From an uncultured Candidatus Actinomarina sp. (GTDB lineage: Bacteria > Actinomycetota > Acidimicrobiia > Actinomarinales > Actinomarinaceae): DNA of 64,000 nucleotides. Of this stretch, positions 9,236-18,405 are shown piece after piece; positions within the stretch are counted from its first letter, which is position 1, and every line of letters begins with the position of its first letter. The DNA lies in contig CABZMN010000006.1 in NCBI GenBank assembly GCA_902526825.1, positions 1-64,000 of the forward strand. The letters run 5' to 3'. The notes below the pieces were generated by a model. It was not told the DNA's origin. It was given only the letters and a program-made list of their open reading frames with translations, and did not search any database. Position numbers and translations under genes: made by a program.

Positions 9236-10260
9236 CCAGTAGTTGCAGAACAAATAGTGTCAATCATTACTGTAGCAATTACGTAGGGGTCTGCGTTTGC
9301 ATTAGGTCTTCTATCTTCTAAATAACCTTTTTTATCAACCTCTACTTGCCAAGGTATTCTTATTGATGCACCTCTATCACTAACACCATAAGAGAATGTA
9401 TCAAATCTTTGTGTTTCGTGATCCCCTGTAAGACGATCTTCTATACCTGCACCATAGTTTTGAACGTGAAATTCAGCATTTTTTCCGAGCGCTTCACATC
9501 CAGCAACTATTGCATCGTATCCACCATCTTCACGCATTTGTTTTGTAGAAAAGTTTGTATGCATACCTGCTCCGTTCCAGTCACCTTTTACTGGTTTTGG
9601 TGTAAGAGTTGCAGAAATATTATAATCTTCAGCAATTCTATACAGAAGCCATCTCGCTATCCATATTTGGTCACCAATATCCGGTGCACCTACAGGTCCA
9701 ATTTGAAACTCCCATTGACCTGGCATAACTTCAGCGTTTGTACCAGAAATGTTTAGTCCTGCCTCCATACAAGCTGTAGCATGGTCTTCTGAAATTGAAC
9801 GGCCATATACCTCATCTGCACCAACTCCGCAATAATATCCTCCCTGTGGCGCAGGGTATCCCGATGGTGGAAAACCAAGTGGCTGACCATACTTTAATGA
9901 ATCATAAGATTGTTCATAAAATGTATATTCCTGTTCCAAACCAAACATTGGTTCAAACTCAGAAAAGTTCTCGGCAGAGGCGACACATGCTGCTCTGGTA
10001 TTTGAAGCATGAGGTGTCATGTCTACATTCAATACTTCGCACATTACAAGTATGTTATCTCCACCTCTTATAGGATCTGGAAATTGTGATACAGGTTTTA
10101 AAACACAATCAGATTGGTCTCCTGTTGCTTGTTCGGTACTTGAACCATCGAATCCCCAAATTGGAGGTTCAGTTCCTTGATCCATAATTTTGGTTTTACT
10201 TCTTAACTTAGCAGTTGGTGTTTTACCATCTATCCATATGTATTCAGCTTTAATTTTCAT
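9232..10260 (-). CDS. glnII: Glutamine synthetase type II (eukaryotic-type)
   Basis: EYIWIDG...PPIWGFDGSSTEQA...FGLEQEYTF...GYYCGVG...ISGTNAEVMPGQWEFQIGP...GDWNGAGMHTNFST. Confidence 0.95.
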   Translation of the reverse strand: MKIKAEYIWIDGKTPTAKLRSKTKIMDQGTEPPIWGFDGSSTEQATGDQSDCVLKPVSQFPDPIRGGDNILVMCEVLNVDMTPHASNTRAACVASAENFSEFEPMFGLEQEYTFYEQSYDSLKYGQPLGFPPSGYPAPQGGYYCGVGADEVYGRSISEDHATACMEAGLNISGTNAEVMPGQWEFQIGPVGAPDIGDQIWIARWLLYRIAEDYNISATLTPKPVKGDWNGAGMHTNFSTKQMREDGGYDAIVAGCEALGKNAEFHVQNYGAGIEDRLTGDHETQRFDTFSYGVSDRGASIRIPWQVEVDKKGYLEDRRPNANADPYVIATVMIDTICSATTG

Positions 10261-10354
10261 TGTTTTTAATACCTCTTTTAATATTCTCGTTAATAATGTA
10301 GTATTTATTTAAAATATTGGTTACTCGGAAATATTAAATATTTGTTTCAAGATT

Positions 10355-10984
10355 ATGGTAAAAGCGTATATAAATATTGAGAAAGAGCATGAAAAGGTAA
10401 TTTCGTGCTTAAATTCTTATGATTTAAATTCAGTTGATCTAGGTAAAATAGCCACTCAAAATGAAGTTCACTTAGTATGTACATCTTTTTCAATGTATGG
10501 AGAAACAAAAAAGAACCTCTCTGACATTGAAACAGCTTCAAAACCTATCCCTGAACTAATAATTGCTAATGAGGAAGAATTTAAACAAAGTATCGATTTA
10601 ATTAAAAATCCAAAAATTGAAGTAATATCAAATGATTGTAAGGAAGAGGAAGTAATTGCAAGATTTCAATCTTTAATTGGAGATAGTTCATCAGAAAAAA
10701 TTGAGTTTGATGATCTAGTAATTAATTTGAAAACTTATGAGGCTAAAGTCGATGATCAATTATTGGATCTTACCTTTATGGAATATGAATTATTAAAATT
10801 TTTTGTTGAGAATCAAGAAAATGTGTGGTCAAGAGAAGAGTTGTTAGAAAAAGTATGGGGATATGATTATTTTGGAGGGGCTAGAACAGTGGATGTTCAT
10901 GTTAGAAGACTTAGATCGAAGTTGGGTGAAAAAAGATCTGACTGGATAAAAACAGTGCATTCAGTTGGATATAAATTTAACTAA
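10355..10984 (+). CDS. glnR: GlnR-like orphan OmpR-family regulator
   Basis: C-terminal LTFMEYELLKFF...VWGYDYFGGARTVDVHVRRLRSKLG...TVHSVGYKF; degenerate receiver; divergent from glnII. Confidence 0.8.
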   Translation: MVKAYINIEKEHEKVISCLNSYDLNSVDLGKIATQNEVHLVCTSFSMYGETKKNLSDIETASKPIPELIIANEEEFKQSIDLIKNPKIEVISNDCKEEEVIARFQSLIGDSSSEKIEFDDLVINLKTYEAKVDDQLLDLTFMEYELLKFFVENQENVWSREELLEKVWGYDYFGGARTVDVHVRRLRSKLGEKRSDWIKTVHSVGYKFN

Positions 10985-11324
10985 AACTGTCTCCACATCC
11001 ACAAGTTCTTGTTGCATTTGGGTTATCGATTGAAAATCCGGTCTCCATTAAACCTTCTTTATAATCTAAAGTTGATCCCTTAATATGTTCAAGGCTTTGT
11101 GAGTCAATACCAATATCTACACCTTCATATGACTCGAAAATATCATTTTGTTGTCTTTCTGTGTCGAAGAACATCTCATATGATAGTCCGGAGCAACCAC
11201 CTGGCTTAACTCCCATTCTTAGAAAGCTATCTTCGTTAGATTCTTCAGCTTTAAGTTCAACTAGTTTTTTTACAGCATTATCAGTTGCTAAAACTGATCG
11301 AGATGATTTTATTTGTATATCCAT
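10977..11324 (-). CDS. A-type Fe-S carrier (HesB/IscA/ErpA family)
   Basis: LRMGVKPGGCSGLSYEMFF...GFSIDNPNATRTCGCGDSF. Confidence 0.95.
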   Translation of the reverse strand: MDIQIKSSRSVLATDNAVKKLVELKAEESNEDSFLRMGVKPGGCSGLSYEMFFDTERQQNDIFESYEGVDIGIDSQSLEHIKGSTLDYKEGLMETGFSIDNPNATRTCGCGDSFS

Positions 11325-11431
11325 GATTTAATTATATCGTATATTAAATTATTCAAAAAATTAATTGTTACATGAAATTTTTTCACTTTAAGATATAAAC
11401 ATGAGTTTTAAACCAATAAAAGTAGCAATAT

Positions 11432-12727
11432 ATGGATAAAATATCTGTAAATAAACTGGTCGAGGAAGTGAAATCCAATCTTCCAAGAGAAATATTAGTT
11501 TTAATAGCTCAAAATTGTCTTAACAAAAACACGGATATTCAAACAACTATTAAAAATTTTGAAAACGAAGTTTATAAATATACATTAAAAGTTCAAAAAA
11601 AAGTTATCAACTGTACTGGGACGTTGTTACATACAAACCTTGGAAGAGCACAAACTGATATTGACTTTAATGGAGAAAGTACAAATGTTGAATACGATAT
11701 TTTTAATAACAGAAGAGGTAAAAGAAATGAATTCTTAAGTGAGTCAATGAACTTACTTCTAGGGTCTGATGATGTTTGCTTTGTCAACAACAATGCTTCA
11801 TCGCTCTTTATAACACTAAAGACACTTAAAAATATTTATGGGAAAAAAACAGTAATTATTTCTAGAGGAGAAATAATTGAAATCGGTGGATCTTATAGGC
11901 TTCCAGAGATAATTCAAGAAACAGACTTGAAGATGGTCGAAATTGGAACAACAAATAAAACTAAAATAACTGACTATGAAAAAGCCCTAAAAGAAAATAA
12001 AGATTCTTTAATTTTAAAAGTCCATAGATCAAATTTTTCAATTGATGGTTTTGTAGAAGAAGTAAATTTAAAAGATTTAAAGTCTTTAACTGAAAGTCAA
12101 AATAGTATTTTGATTCATGATCTCGGAAGTGGTCTAGTTGCAAGTAAAAAATTTCTAGAAAAAGAAAATATTAATATCTTTGATGATGAGCCAACAGTGC
12201 AGGAATCATTGAGACAGGGTTCAGATTTAGTTATGTTTTCAGGTGACAAACTATTTGGATCTTTACAGTCGGGAATAATAGCTGGAGATAAAAAAATGAT
12301 TCAATCAATAAAGGAATCTCCATTATTTAGGACATACCGCTGTTCACCTTTAACTCTTTTTGAACTTCAAGAAACTACAAGTAAATATGTATCCAAAAAA
12401 GAAAAAGAAATACCCTTATGGAAAATGATTTCAATGAAATATGAGAATCTAGAAAATAGAATCAAAAGTGTATGTGAAAATCTTAAAATAAAACATGAAT
12501 TTGTCCATGATTATTCTGTAATGGGTGGAGGTACTTTACCAAATAAGACTATTCCTTCGCCAGTAGTACAAATAAGTGAACTTGAAAATAAAGATCTGAT
12601 GAGCAAATTAATGCTTAATGAGATACCAATAATTCCTAGAATAAATAAAAACAATATAATTATTGATTTAAGAAGCACATCAGAAAAAAACGATATAAAC
12701 ATTAAAGATTTTTTTACTAAGTTATGA
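11432..12727 (+). CDS. selA: L-seryl-tRNA(Sec) selenium transferase
   Basis: INCTGTLLHTNLGRA, HRSNFSIDGFVEE, HDLGSGL, VMFSGDKLFGSLQSGIIAG; followed by selB. Confidence 0.95.
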   Translation: MDKISVNKLVEEVKSNLPREILVLIAQNCLNKNTDIQTTIKNFENEVYKYTLKVQKKVINCTGTLLHTNLGRAQTDIDFNGESTNVEYDIFNNRRGKRNEFLSESMNLLLGSDDVCFVNNNASSLFITLKTLKNIYGKKTVIISRGEIIEIGGSYRLPEIIQETDLKMVEIGTTNKTKITDYEKALKENKDSLILKVHRSNFSIDGFVEEVNLKDLKSLTESQNSILIHDLGSGLVASKKFLEKENINIFDDEPTVQESLRQGSDLVMFSGDKLFGSLQSGIIAGDKKMIQSIKESPLFRTYRCSPLTLFELQETTSKYVSKKEKEIPLWKMISMKYENLENRIKSVCENLKIKHEFVHDYSVMGGGTLPNKTIPSPVVQISELENKDLMSKLMLNEIPIIPRINKNNIIIDLRSTSEKNDINIKDFFTKL

Positions 12728-14403
12728 CAGTTATTGCTACCGCTGGACATGTAGATCATGGCAAATCTACGTTTGTAAATTTTTTAACTAAACAAGAAAC
12801 TGATAGATTACCCGAAGAAAAAAAAAGGGGCCTTACGATAAATTTGGGTTATACCTATTTTACAATTGAAGACAAAACTTATTCAATAGTTGATGTGCCT
12901 GGTCACAAAGATTTTTATAAAAACACAATATCTGGATTTGCTAATGTAGATGTAATTCTGTTTGTAATAGATTCAATTCAAAACTGGTCTGAGCAGTCCG
13001 AACAGCATTTTCAATCGTTAATTTCACTTAACAAAAAGAATTTTATATTTGTATTTACAAAAATTGATCTACTTGAAGGTGAGATAAAAAAAGAATTCTT
13101 AAGTGAAAAACTAGATAATAATCAAGATATTAATTATCTTGTTTTGGAGTTCAACAAAGAAACCTCTAGCAGAAGGGCATTTTGTGAATCTATTCATAAT
13201 TTTATTAAAACCTGTAAATTTGAGGAAAAAACACCACGACTATGGGTCGATAGAAGTTTCACAGTTGATGGAACTGGAAAAGTTGTTACCGGTACAGCAA
13301 GTAAAGATCTGGATTATAAAAATATTTTATACAATCTACATAATGAAAAACTTCAAATAAAAGAAGTTCAGAGCAGAAATCAGAAGAATGATAAAAATAA
13401 TGTAACAAAAAGAGTGGCATTGTCTTTAAAAAAAACAAACAAAAATTTTCCCAGAAGAGGCGACCTACTTACAAATGAACAAATTAATTTTTCAAACAAT
13501 TTATTTATCGAATTAAATAATCGAGATGTGGATAGATCAACTTTTAAAGGAACGTTAAGAATTTTTTTTGGAACAAATAATGCACATATATCAAAAATAA
13601 AATTGATAAATTCTGAAAAAGAGATTTTTGCTATTTTAAGTCTATCCAAAGCAGTACCAATTCCAATTTTTGAAAATCTACTAATTCAAAATATAGACAG
13701 AGATAAATATATCGGTGGAAAGTTCTTACTATTTCCGGATAAAAACCAAATTTTAAAGTTGAACAAAAAGATTAAAGACAAAATCAAAATAAATAATTTA
13801 TTAGATATTTTTGACTTTTTAGATATAAAATTCTTCAAGAATAATAAAGAATTCAAACAAATAGAAAATCTATATGTCAATGAATCAGTTCTTGAGAAGA
13901 TTTTTGTAGATTTAGTAAATAATACATATTCAATAAATAAGACTGGTGTAAAAAATTACTTTCAAGATAACTATCAAATATCAACAGAAATATTAGAACA
14001 ATTGATAAAAGATAAAGAAAATATAACTATTTCAAATAATCAAGTAATTAAAAAAATAGATAACTTTGAAGCACTAGAAAATCAATACATAAAAATTAAA
14101 AAACTACTTGGTAAAACATTGGAAGTAAACATTATTAATACAAAAGAATTTGATAGGGATGAATTAAAAGATCTTTTTTTATCTAAAAAAATTTACAGAG
14201 TTGATTCTAAAATCATTATCTCCGATACACATTTGAAACAATTAGTTGAGATTGTCGGATTTATGCCTGATGAATTTTCTGTAAAAGATTTTAAAGATAA
14301 ATCTAATCTTTCAAGAAAGTATGCAATTCCTTATCTGGAATTGCTTGACAAGATTGGAGTGACTCAAAAAATTGATAAGTCTGGATCAAGAAAAAAACTT
14401 TAA
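12724..14403 (+). CDS. selB: Selenocysteine-specific elongation factor
   Basis: IATAGHVDHGKSTFV...LTINLGYTYF...VDVPGHKDF...FVFTKIDL; adjacent to selA. Confidence 0.95.
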   Translation: MTVIATAGHVDHGKSTFVNFLTKQETDRLPEEKKRGLTINLGYTYFTIEDKTYSIVDVPGHKDFYKNTISGFANVDVILFVIDSIQNWSEQSEQHFQSLISLNKKNFIFVFTKIDLLEGEIKKEFLSEKLDNNQDINYLVLEFNKETSSRRAFCESIHNFIKTCKFEEKTPRLWVDRSFTVDGTGKVVTGTASKDLDYKNILYNLHNEKLQIKEVQSRNQKNDKNNVTKRVALSLKKTNKNFPRRGDLLTNEQINFSNNLFIELNNRDVDRSTFKGTLRIFFGTNNAHISKIKLINSEKEIFAILSLSKAVPIPIFENLLIQNIDRDKYIGGKFLLFPDKNQILKLNKKIKDKIKINNLLDIFDFLDIKFFKNNKEFKQIENLYVNESVLEKIFVDLVNNTYSINKTGVKNYFQDNYQISTEILEQLIKDKENITISNNQVIKKIDNFEALENQYIKIKKLLGKTLEVNIINTKEFDRDELKDLFLSKKIYRVDSKIIISDTHLKQLVEIVGFMPDEFSVKDFKDKSNLSRKYAIPYLELLDKIGVTQKIDKSGSRKKL

Positions 14404-14654
14404 GAAAATATTAAGTTACGTTTTCTTTCGACTTCGTTTAGTCCTCCCCAAATTCCAAAAGGTTCTTCAATCTCTTTAGCTTCTTCTAAGCAATTGACTT
14501 TCACAGGGCAGCCATTACAAACAGCTTTTGCTTTTGCCTCTCTTTTTTCTCTATCTTCTTTCTTTTCAAAAGTGGCGGGAGGAAAGAATAAATTTGAACT
14601 ATGCTGCCTACAAAGAGCATTGTATTGCCAAGTTGAAATTTTTATTTCTAACAT
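14400..14654 (-). CDS. WhiB family Fe-S transcriptional regulator
   Basis: ALCRQ...FFPP...AVCNGCPVKVNCLEEA...FGIWGGLNEVER; four Cys and GIWGG. Confidence 0.95.
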   Translation of the reverse strand: MLEIKISTWQYNALCRQHSSNLFFPPATFEKKEDREKREAKAKAVCNGCPVKVNCLEEAKEIEEPFGIWGGLNEVERKRNLIFS

Positions 14655-14718
14655 ATAGGAACGTTATTTCAAAAAAAACAAATGGCAAAAGGTTTTTTTC
14701 GCGAAGTTTTGTGGATAT

Positions 14719-15837
14719 TTAGATGTAAAGATTTCCATCTTTTTCTAAAAAGATATAATTTTGTTTTTCCTTATACGATTTATCTAATTCTAAATTAACC
14801 CTAAGTTTTGTATCTTTATACAAAACAAGGCCTGTGTCAGATTCTAGAATTTCTATTAATTCACATTCTTTCTCAACCAAAGAAGTTCCACCACTGGTAT
14901 CAGTTGTAAGCCTTGATCTTATAACCGTAGGTATTGCTACAAAATAAAATAATGCCAGGGCAACTGAGACTAAAAATAAAAGGAGAAAATTTACGCTAAT
15001 TTGGTAGTTACTAAACATCACAAATGAAGAACTAAAAAGAACTAAGAATGCAACAACTCCAAGAATTGAAAAGTATCCTCTTGATAAAATTTTTATATAC
15101 ATTAAAAATGAAATACCGAATATAAGAATTCCATAATAATTTATTCCAAACTCTTGAAATGGCAAAGTAGAAGATATTACAAGTAGTGACCCTACAACTG
15201 CCATCAAACCTGGACCTATAGCAAATAGTTCAAGACCAATTAATGCAAAACCTAGAACAAAAAACATATATGTGAATATTGGGTTAGAAATTGCAATATA
15301 GAAGCGCTCAAACAATGAGGGTTTAAAAAATTCAATTGACTGATCGGATATTGCAAAATCTATATTCTCGATAAATGACCCAAGTGTTCCAACAATTAAA
15401 TAGTTATCATAGATACCCTCGTTTGTAGAAACGATAATTTTTCTTTCTTCAAAATTGCAAATATTAACCATACAATATTTTTTTTCTACTGATTCATCAA
15501 AACTTACATTGTTAATTTCCAGTCCTGGAGAAAAGCCTATGTAATCAAAATAGTTAAGTTGTTTAAAATCTATGGATATTTTATATGGACCAAACCAAAC
15601 TCCTATTGGAAAATCATATCCCGATAACAAGCTATTTAACTTTGCAATACTCTCTTCACTTCCTTCTTTAGAGCTATATTGAAGAATCAATAAATCATTA
15701 TCTGTATATTCATATTCTTCAATGTGGCCTTCAAGAGCGTTTATATGAGCATTAGAAAAAATACCTTCGATTTCAAATATGTTTAGTTGCGCAGTTCCGA
15801 CCACTGCAAAAATTAAGGTAGAAATTAAATATGTCAT
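14719..15837 (-). CDS. NfeD-like membrane protein
   Basis: ClpP-like N-terminal region, four TM segments (LGFALIGLELFAIGPGLMAVVG), C-terminal OB-like domain. Confidence 0.8.
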   Translation of the reverse strand: MTYLISTLIFAVVGTAQLNIFEIEGIFSNAHINALEGHIEEYEYTDNDLLILQYSSKEGSEESIAKLNSLLSGYDFPIGVWFGPYKISIDFKQLNYFDYIGFSPGLEINNVSFDESVEKKYCMVNICNFEERKIIVSTNEGIYDNYLIVGTLGSFIENIDFAISDQSIEFFKPSLFERFYIAISNPIFTYMFFVLGFALIGLELFAIGPGLMAVVGSLLVISSTLPFQEFGINYYGILIFGISFLMYIKILSRGYFSILGVVAFLVLFSSSFVMFSNYQISVNFLLLFLVSVALALFYFVAIPTVIRSRLTTDTSGGTSLVEKECELIEILESDTGLVLYKDTKLRVNLELDKSYKEKQNYIFLEKDGNLYI

Positions 15838-15875
15838 TGTTATTTAAAATTACAGAATAGTATCCTTTTAAAACT

Positions 15876-16205
15876 GTGAAAATTTTAATTTATAGCGATA
15901 ACAAATGGGTTATAGAATCTATTGAAAAATACATTGATTTTGATTATGAACTGCTTGAAAATGTTGATTTAGAAAGTTTGAATCAACGTATTGATTATAT
16001 ATTTGTTGATATGCAAGTTAAAAATAATGGTGGACCGTCAATAATAAGAGAGTTGAAAAGAGACAAAATTACCAAAAATACTCCAATAGCTTTAATTGCA
16101 GACCGGGAAGCGGATGAGTTCCAAGCCAAAAGGGTAGGTGCTGATTTTTTTACAGTAAAACCGGTATCAAAAACTAAAATAAATAAATTCTTTAATTTAA
16201 AATAA
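15876..16205 (+). CDS. Single-domain response-regulator-like protein
   Basis: MKILIYSDN...YIFVDMQVKNNGGPSIIRELK...TPIALIA...GADFFTVKPVSKTKI. Confidence 0.75.
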   Translation: MKILIYSDNKWVIESIEKYIDFDYELLENVDLESLNQRIDYIFVDMQVKNNGGPSIIRELKRDKITKNTPIALIADREADEFQAKRVGADFFTVKPVSKTKINKFFNLK

Positions 16206-16230
16206 AATCCTCTAGAATCATATATACAAA

Positions 16231-17487
16231 TTGAGTACTAACTTAGATATCATCCTTTACCTTCTTATATTTATATGTTTAATATTCTCTGCTATGTTAT
16301 CTGGTTCAGAAACTGCAATCACAACACTCCCCAGAGAAAAAATTCACCAACTAGATGATTCAAAGAAAAATAAGAGAATAAAAAATGCAAAAGATGATAT
16401 TGAGAAAACAATTGGAGGTATTCTTGTCGCAAATAACTTTGTAAACATACTTATGGCCTCCCTAGCAACAATAATATTTGTAAGACAATTTGGGGAGAGA
16501 ACTGGTGGAGTAATTGCTACATTATTTATTACATTTCTCGTTTTAATTTTTGGTGAAGTAACTCCAAAGACAATTGCAACAAGAAAACCTGTTGAGTTTA
16601 TGTCTAGAACATCTTTATTAATTAGTTATCTATCAAGAATTTTTGCGCCTTTTACAAATCTTATAACTAGTTCAATAAACAAATATGGAACTGGTAGAAC
16701 AGGTGACATGGATGGTGATAATGAAATTACAGAAGCAGACATCCAAGCATTAACAGCTTTGGGTGAACAGGAGGGTCAGATTCTTCCAGCAGAAAGAGAA
16801 ATTATTGACTCTTTATTAGAGTTTTCTGATAGACCTATTAAGGAGATAATGACTCCTAGGGTTGATGTCTTATTTTTGTCTGTTCCATTGTCAATTAGCG
16901 ATGTAACAAAAATAGTAGATGAGAAAAGAATTTCAAGATTGCCTGTATCAAAATCAGAATCACTTGATGATACTTATGGTGTCGTTTACGTTAAAGATTT
17001 ATTAAATTTAAAACAAGATTCGGAAAGTATTGAAATAGAAAACCTTATAAAAGATGTGATCTATTTGCCGGAATATACCACTTCTCTTTCCGCATTAAAT
17101 ATTCTTAGAGAGAATAAAGCAAGCTTTGCCTGTGTAATTGATGAAAATGGTGGTATCGAAGGTGTCATTACAATTAAAGATGTCTTGTCAGAGTTTGTTG
17201 GAGACTTGCCTGACGAACATGATCAAAGGTTTACTGGAATAAAAAGACTGGGACCAGGACAGTGGACTATAGAAGGTAAAACAGACATTGATGATTTCGA
17301 AGAATTTTTTGGTTTAGATCCAAACGATAAGGATGTGGCAACTGTTGGAGGTCTCTTTCTGAGCCACTCAGAGCAACTTCCATCACAAGGTGAAAAAATA
17401 ACATTAGATGGTTTAGAAATTACAGTAATGGAAGTCGACAACAGAAGAATTGAATCTGTAGTTGTTAAAAAAATTGCAAAGAAATAA
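16231..17487 (+). CDS. CNNM/CorC-HlyC family transporter (DUF21 + CBS)
   Basis: GSETAITTLPREKIHQL...GEVTPKTIA...REIIDSLLEFSDRPIKEIMTPRVDV...DENGGIEGVITIKDVL; TTG start. Confidence 0.93.
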   Translation: MSTNLDIILYLLIFICLIFSAMLSGSETAITTLPREKIHQLDDSKKNKRIKNAKDDIEKTIGGILVANNFVNILMASLATIIFVRQFGERTGGVIATLFITFLVLIFGEVTPKTIATRKPVEFMSRTSLLISYLSRIFAPFTNLITSSINKYGTGRTGDMDGDNEITEADIQALTALGEQEGQILPAEREIIDSLLEFSDRPIKEIMTPRVDVLFLSVPLSISDVTKIVDEKRISRLPVSKSESLDDTYGVVYVKDLLNLKQDSESIEIENLIKDVIYLPEYTTSLSALNILRENKASFACVIDENGGIEGVITIKDVLSEFVGDLPDEHDQRFTGIKRLGPGQWTIEGKTDIDDFEEFFGLDPNDKDVATVGGLFLSHSEQLPSQGEKITLDGLEITVMEVDNRRIESVVVKKIAKK

Positions 17488-17514
17488 TTTAATTCTTTTT
17501 ATTAAGGTATAAGT

Positions 17515-17793
17515 ATGGGTGCAATTTGGGCAGTTATTTCTTTGTTAGCAGTCTGGCTTATATACGGATTGATTGCTTCAATATTTGTTAAAGGTGTTAC
17601 TAGTAGAGATGGTTTGAAGTTAATTTTTGCTGGTATGTTGGGTGGATACTTGGGTGGTCAAATTGGAATATTTATGGATGTTCCTGAAAATTTATGGTGG
17701 ATGAGAGAAGTAACAAAATTATTACTTACAATAGGAAGCTTGAATGTTATTCATCGACTTGGATTTATTAAAAAAAGAGGAGAGCAAGCTTAA
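17515..17793 (+). CDS. Small hypothetical membrane protein
   Basis: 92-aa hydrophobic ORF with start downstream of a purine-rich stretch. Confidence 0.55.
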   Translation: MGAIWAVISLLAVWLIYGLIASIFVKGVTSRDGLKLIFAGMLGGYLGGQIGIFMDVPENLWWMREVTKLLLTIGSLNVIHRLGFIKKRGEQA

Positions 17794-18064
17794 TTTTTTG
17801 GAATCCTTGCTGCTTTTAGCAAGTTTCCATTTTCATCAATAACACCGCATCGTTTTGATAAAAGTTTTGTATTAAACAAGAAAAGATTTTTTTTCCAGAT
17901 AGCTAAGTATCCGAATCCCCCAACAATGTCTAATTTTTCAAGGGCTTGGCCTAATGAAGCAGCATCTTCTACAATAACAACAGGTAACTCGTCATATGTT
18001 GCATCCCATTCTTCTGAAGTTTTGACTTTTCCAGAATTGAGTAATTGATCTTTTAAACTATTCA
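17790..18064 (-). CDS. Hypothetical protein coupled to HPr gene
   Basis: Start at MNSLKDQLLNS; its ATG overlaps the HPr stop (GATGAATAG). Confidence 0.65.
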
Positions 18065-18405
18065 TCGTCAACTGTTTCAAATACTTGTAATTCTTCTTCT
18101 TCAATATTTTCGTTATCAAAATCATCTTTACTACTGTAGGCTTCTGTTTTCCAATTTATTAAATTTTCCATAAGTTCTTCCTCATCACTACCGGTTATAT
18201 GTAGATCAATGATTGAAAATTGCTTAGGTTCTATCTTGAATAAACTTAGTAAACTTTTACCATTTGCTGTTTTATCGCCAACTTTTATTTCAACATCACT
18301 ATCGAATTGTTGGCAATATTTAACAAATTCACTCCCAGGTCTTGCGTGAAGACCAGGATAAATTAATATTTTTAGTTTTTGTGAAACAGAAATTTTAATC
18401 TCCAA
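18058..18405 (-). CDS. ptsH: PTS phosphocarrier HPr with acidic C-terminal extension
   Basis: PGLHARPGSEFVKYCQQF...VGDKTANGKSLLSLFKI; TTG start overlapping mtlD stop. Confidence 0.9.
   Translation of the reverse strand: MEIKISVSQKLKILIYPGLHARPGSEFVKYCQQFDSDVEIKVGDKTANGKSLLSLFKIEPKQFSIIDLHITGSDEEELMENLINWKTEAYSSKDDFDNENIEEEELQVFETVDDE

Noticed and set aside
9409-10073. Plus-strand ORFs 9409..9756 and 9795..10073
   Set aside because: Antisense to well-supported glnII; Cys/His-rich low-plausibility composition.
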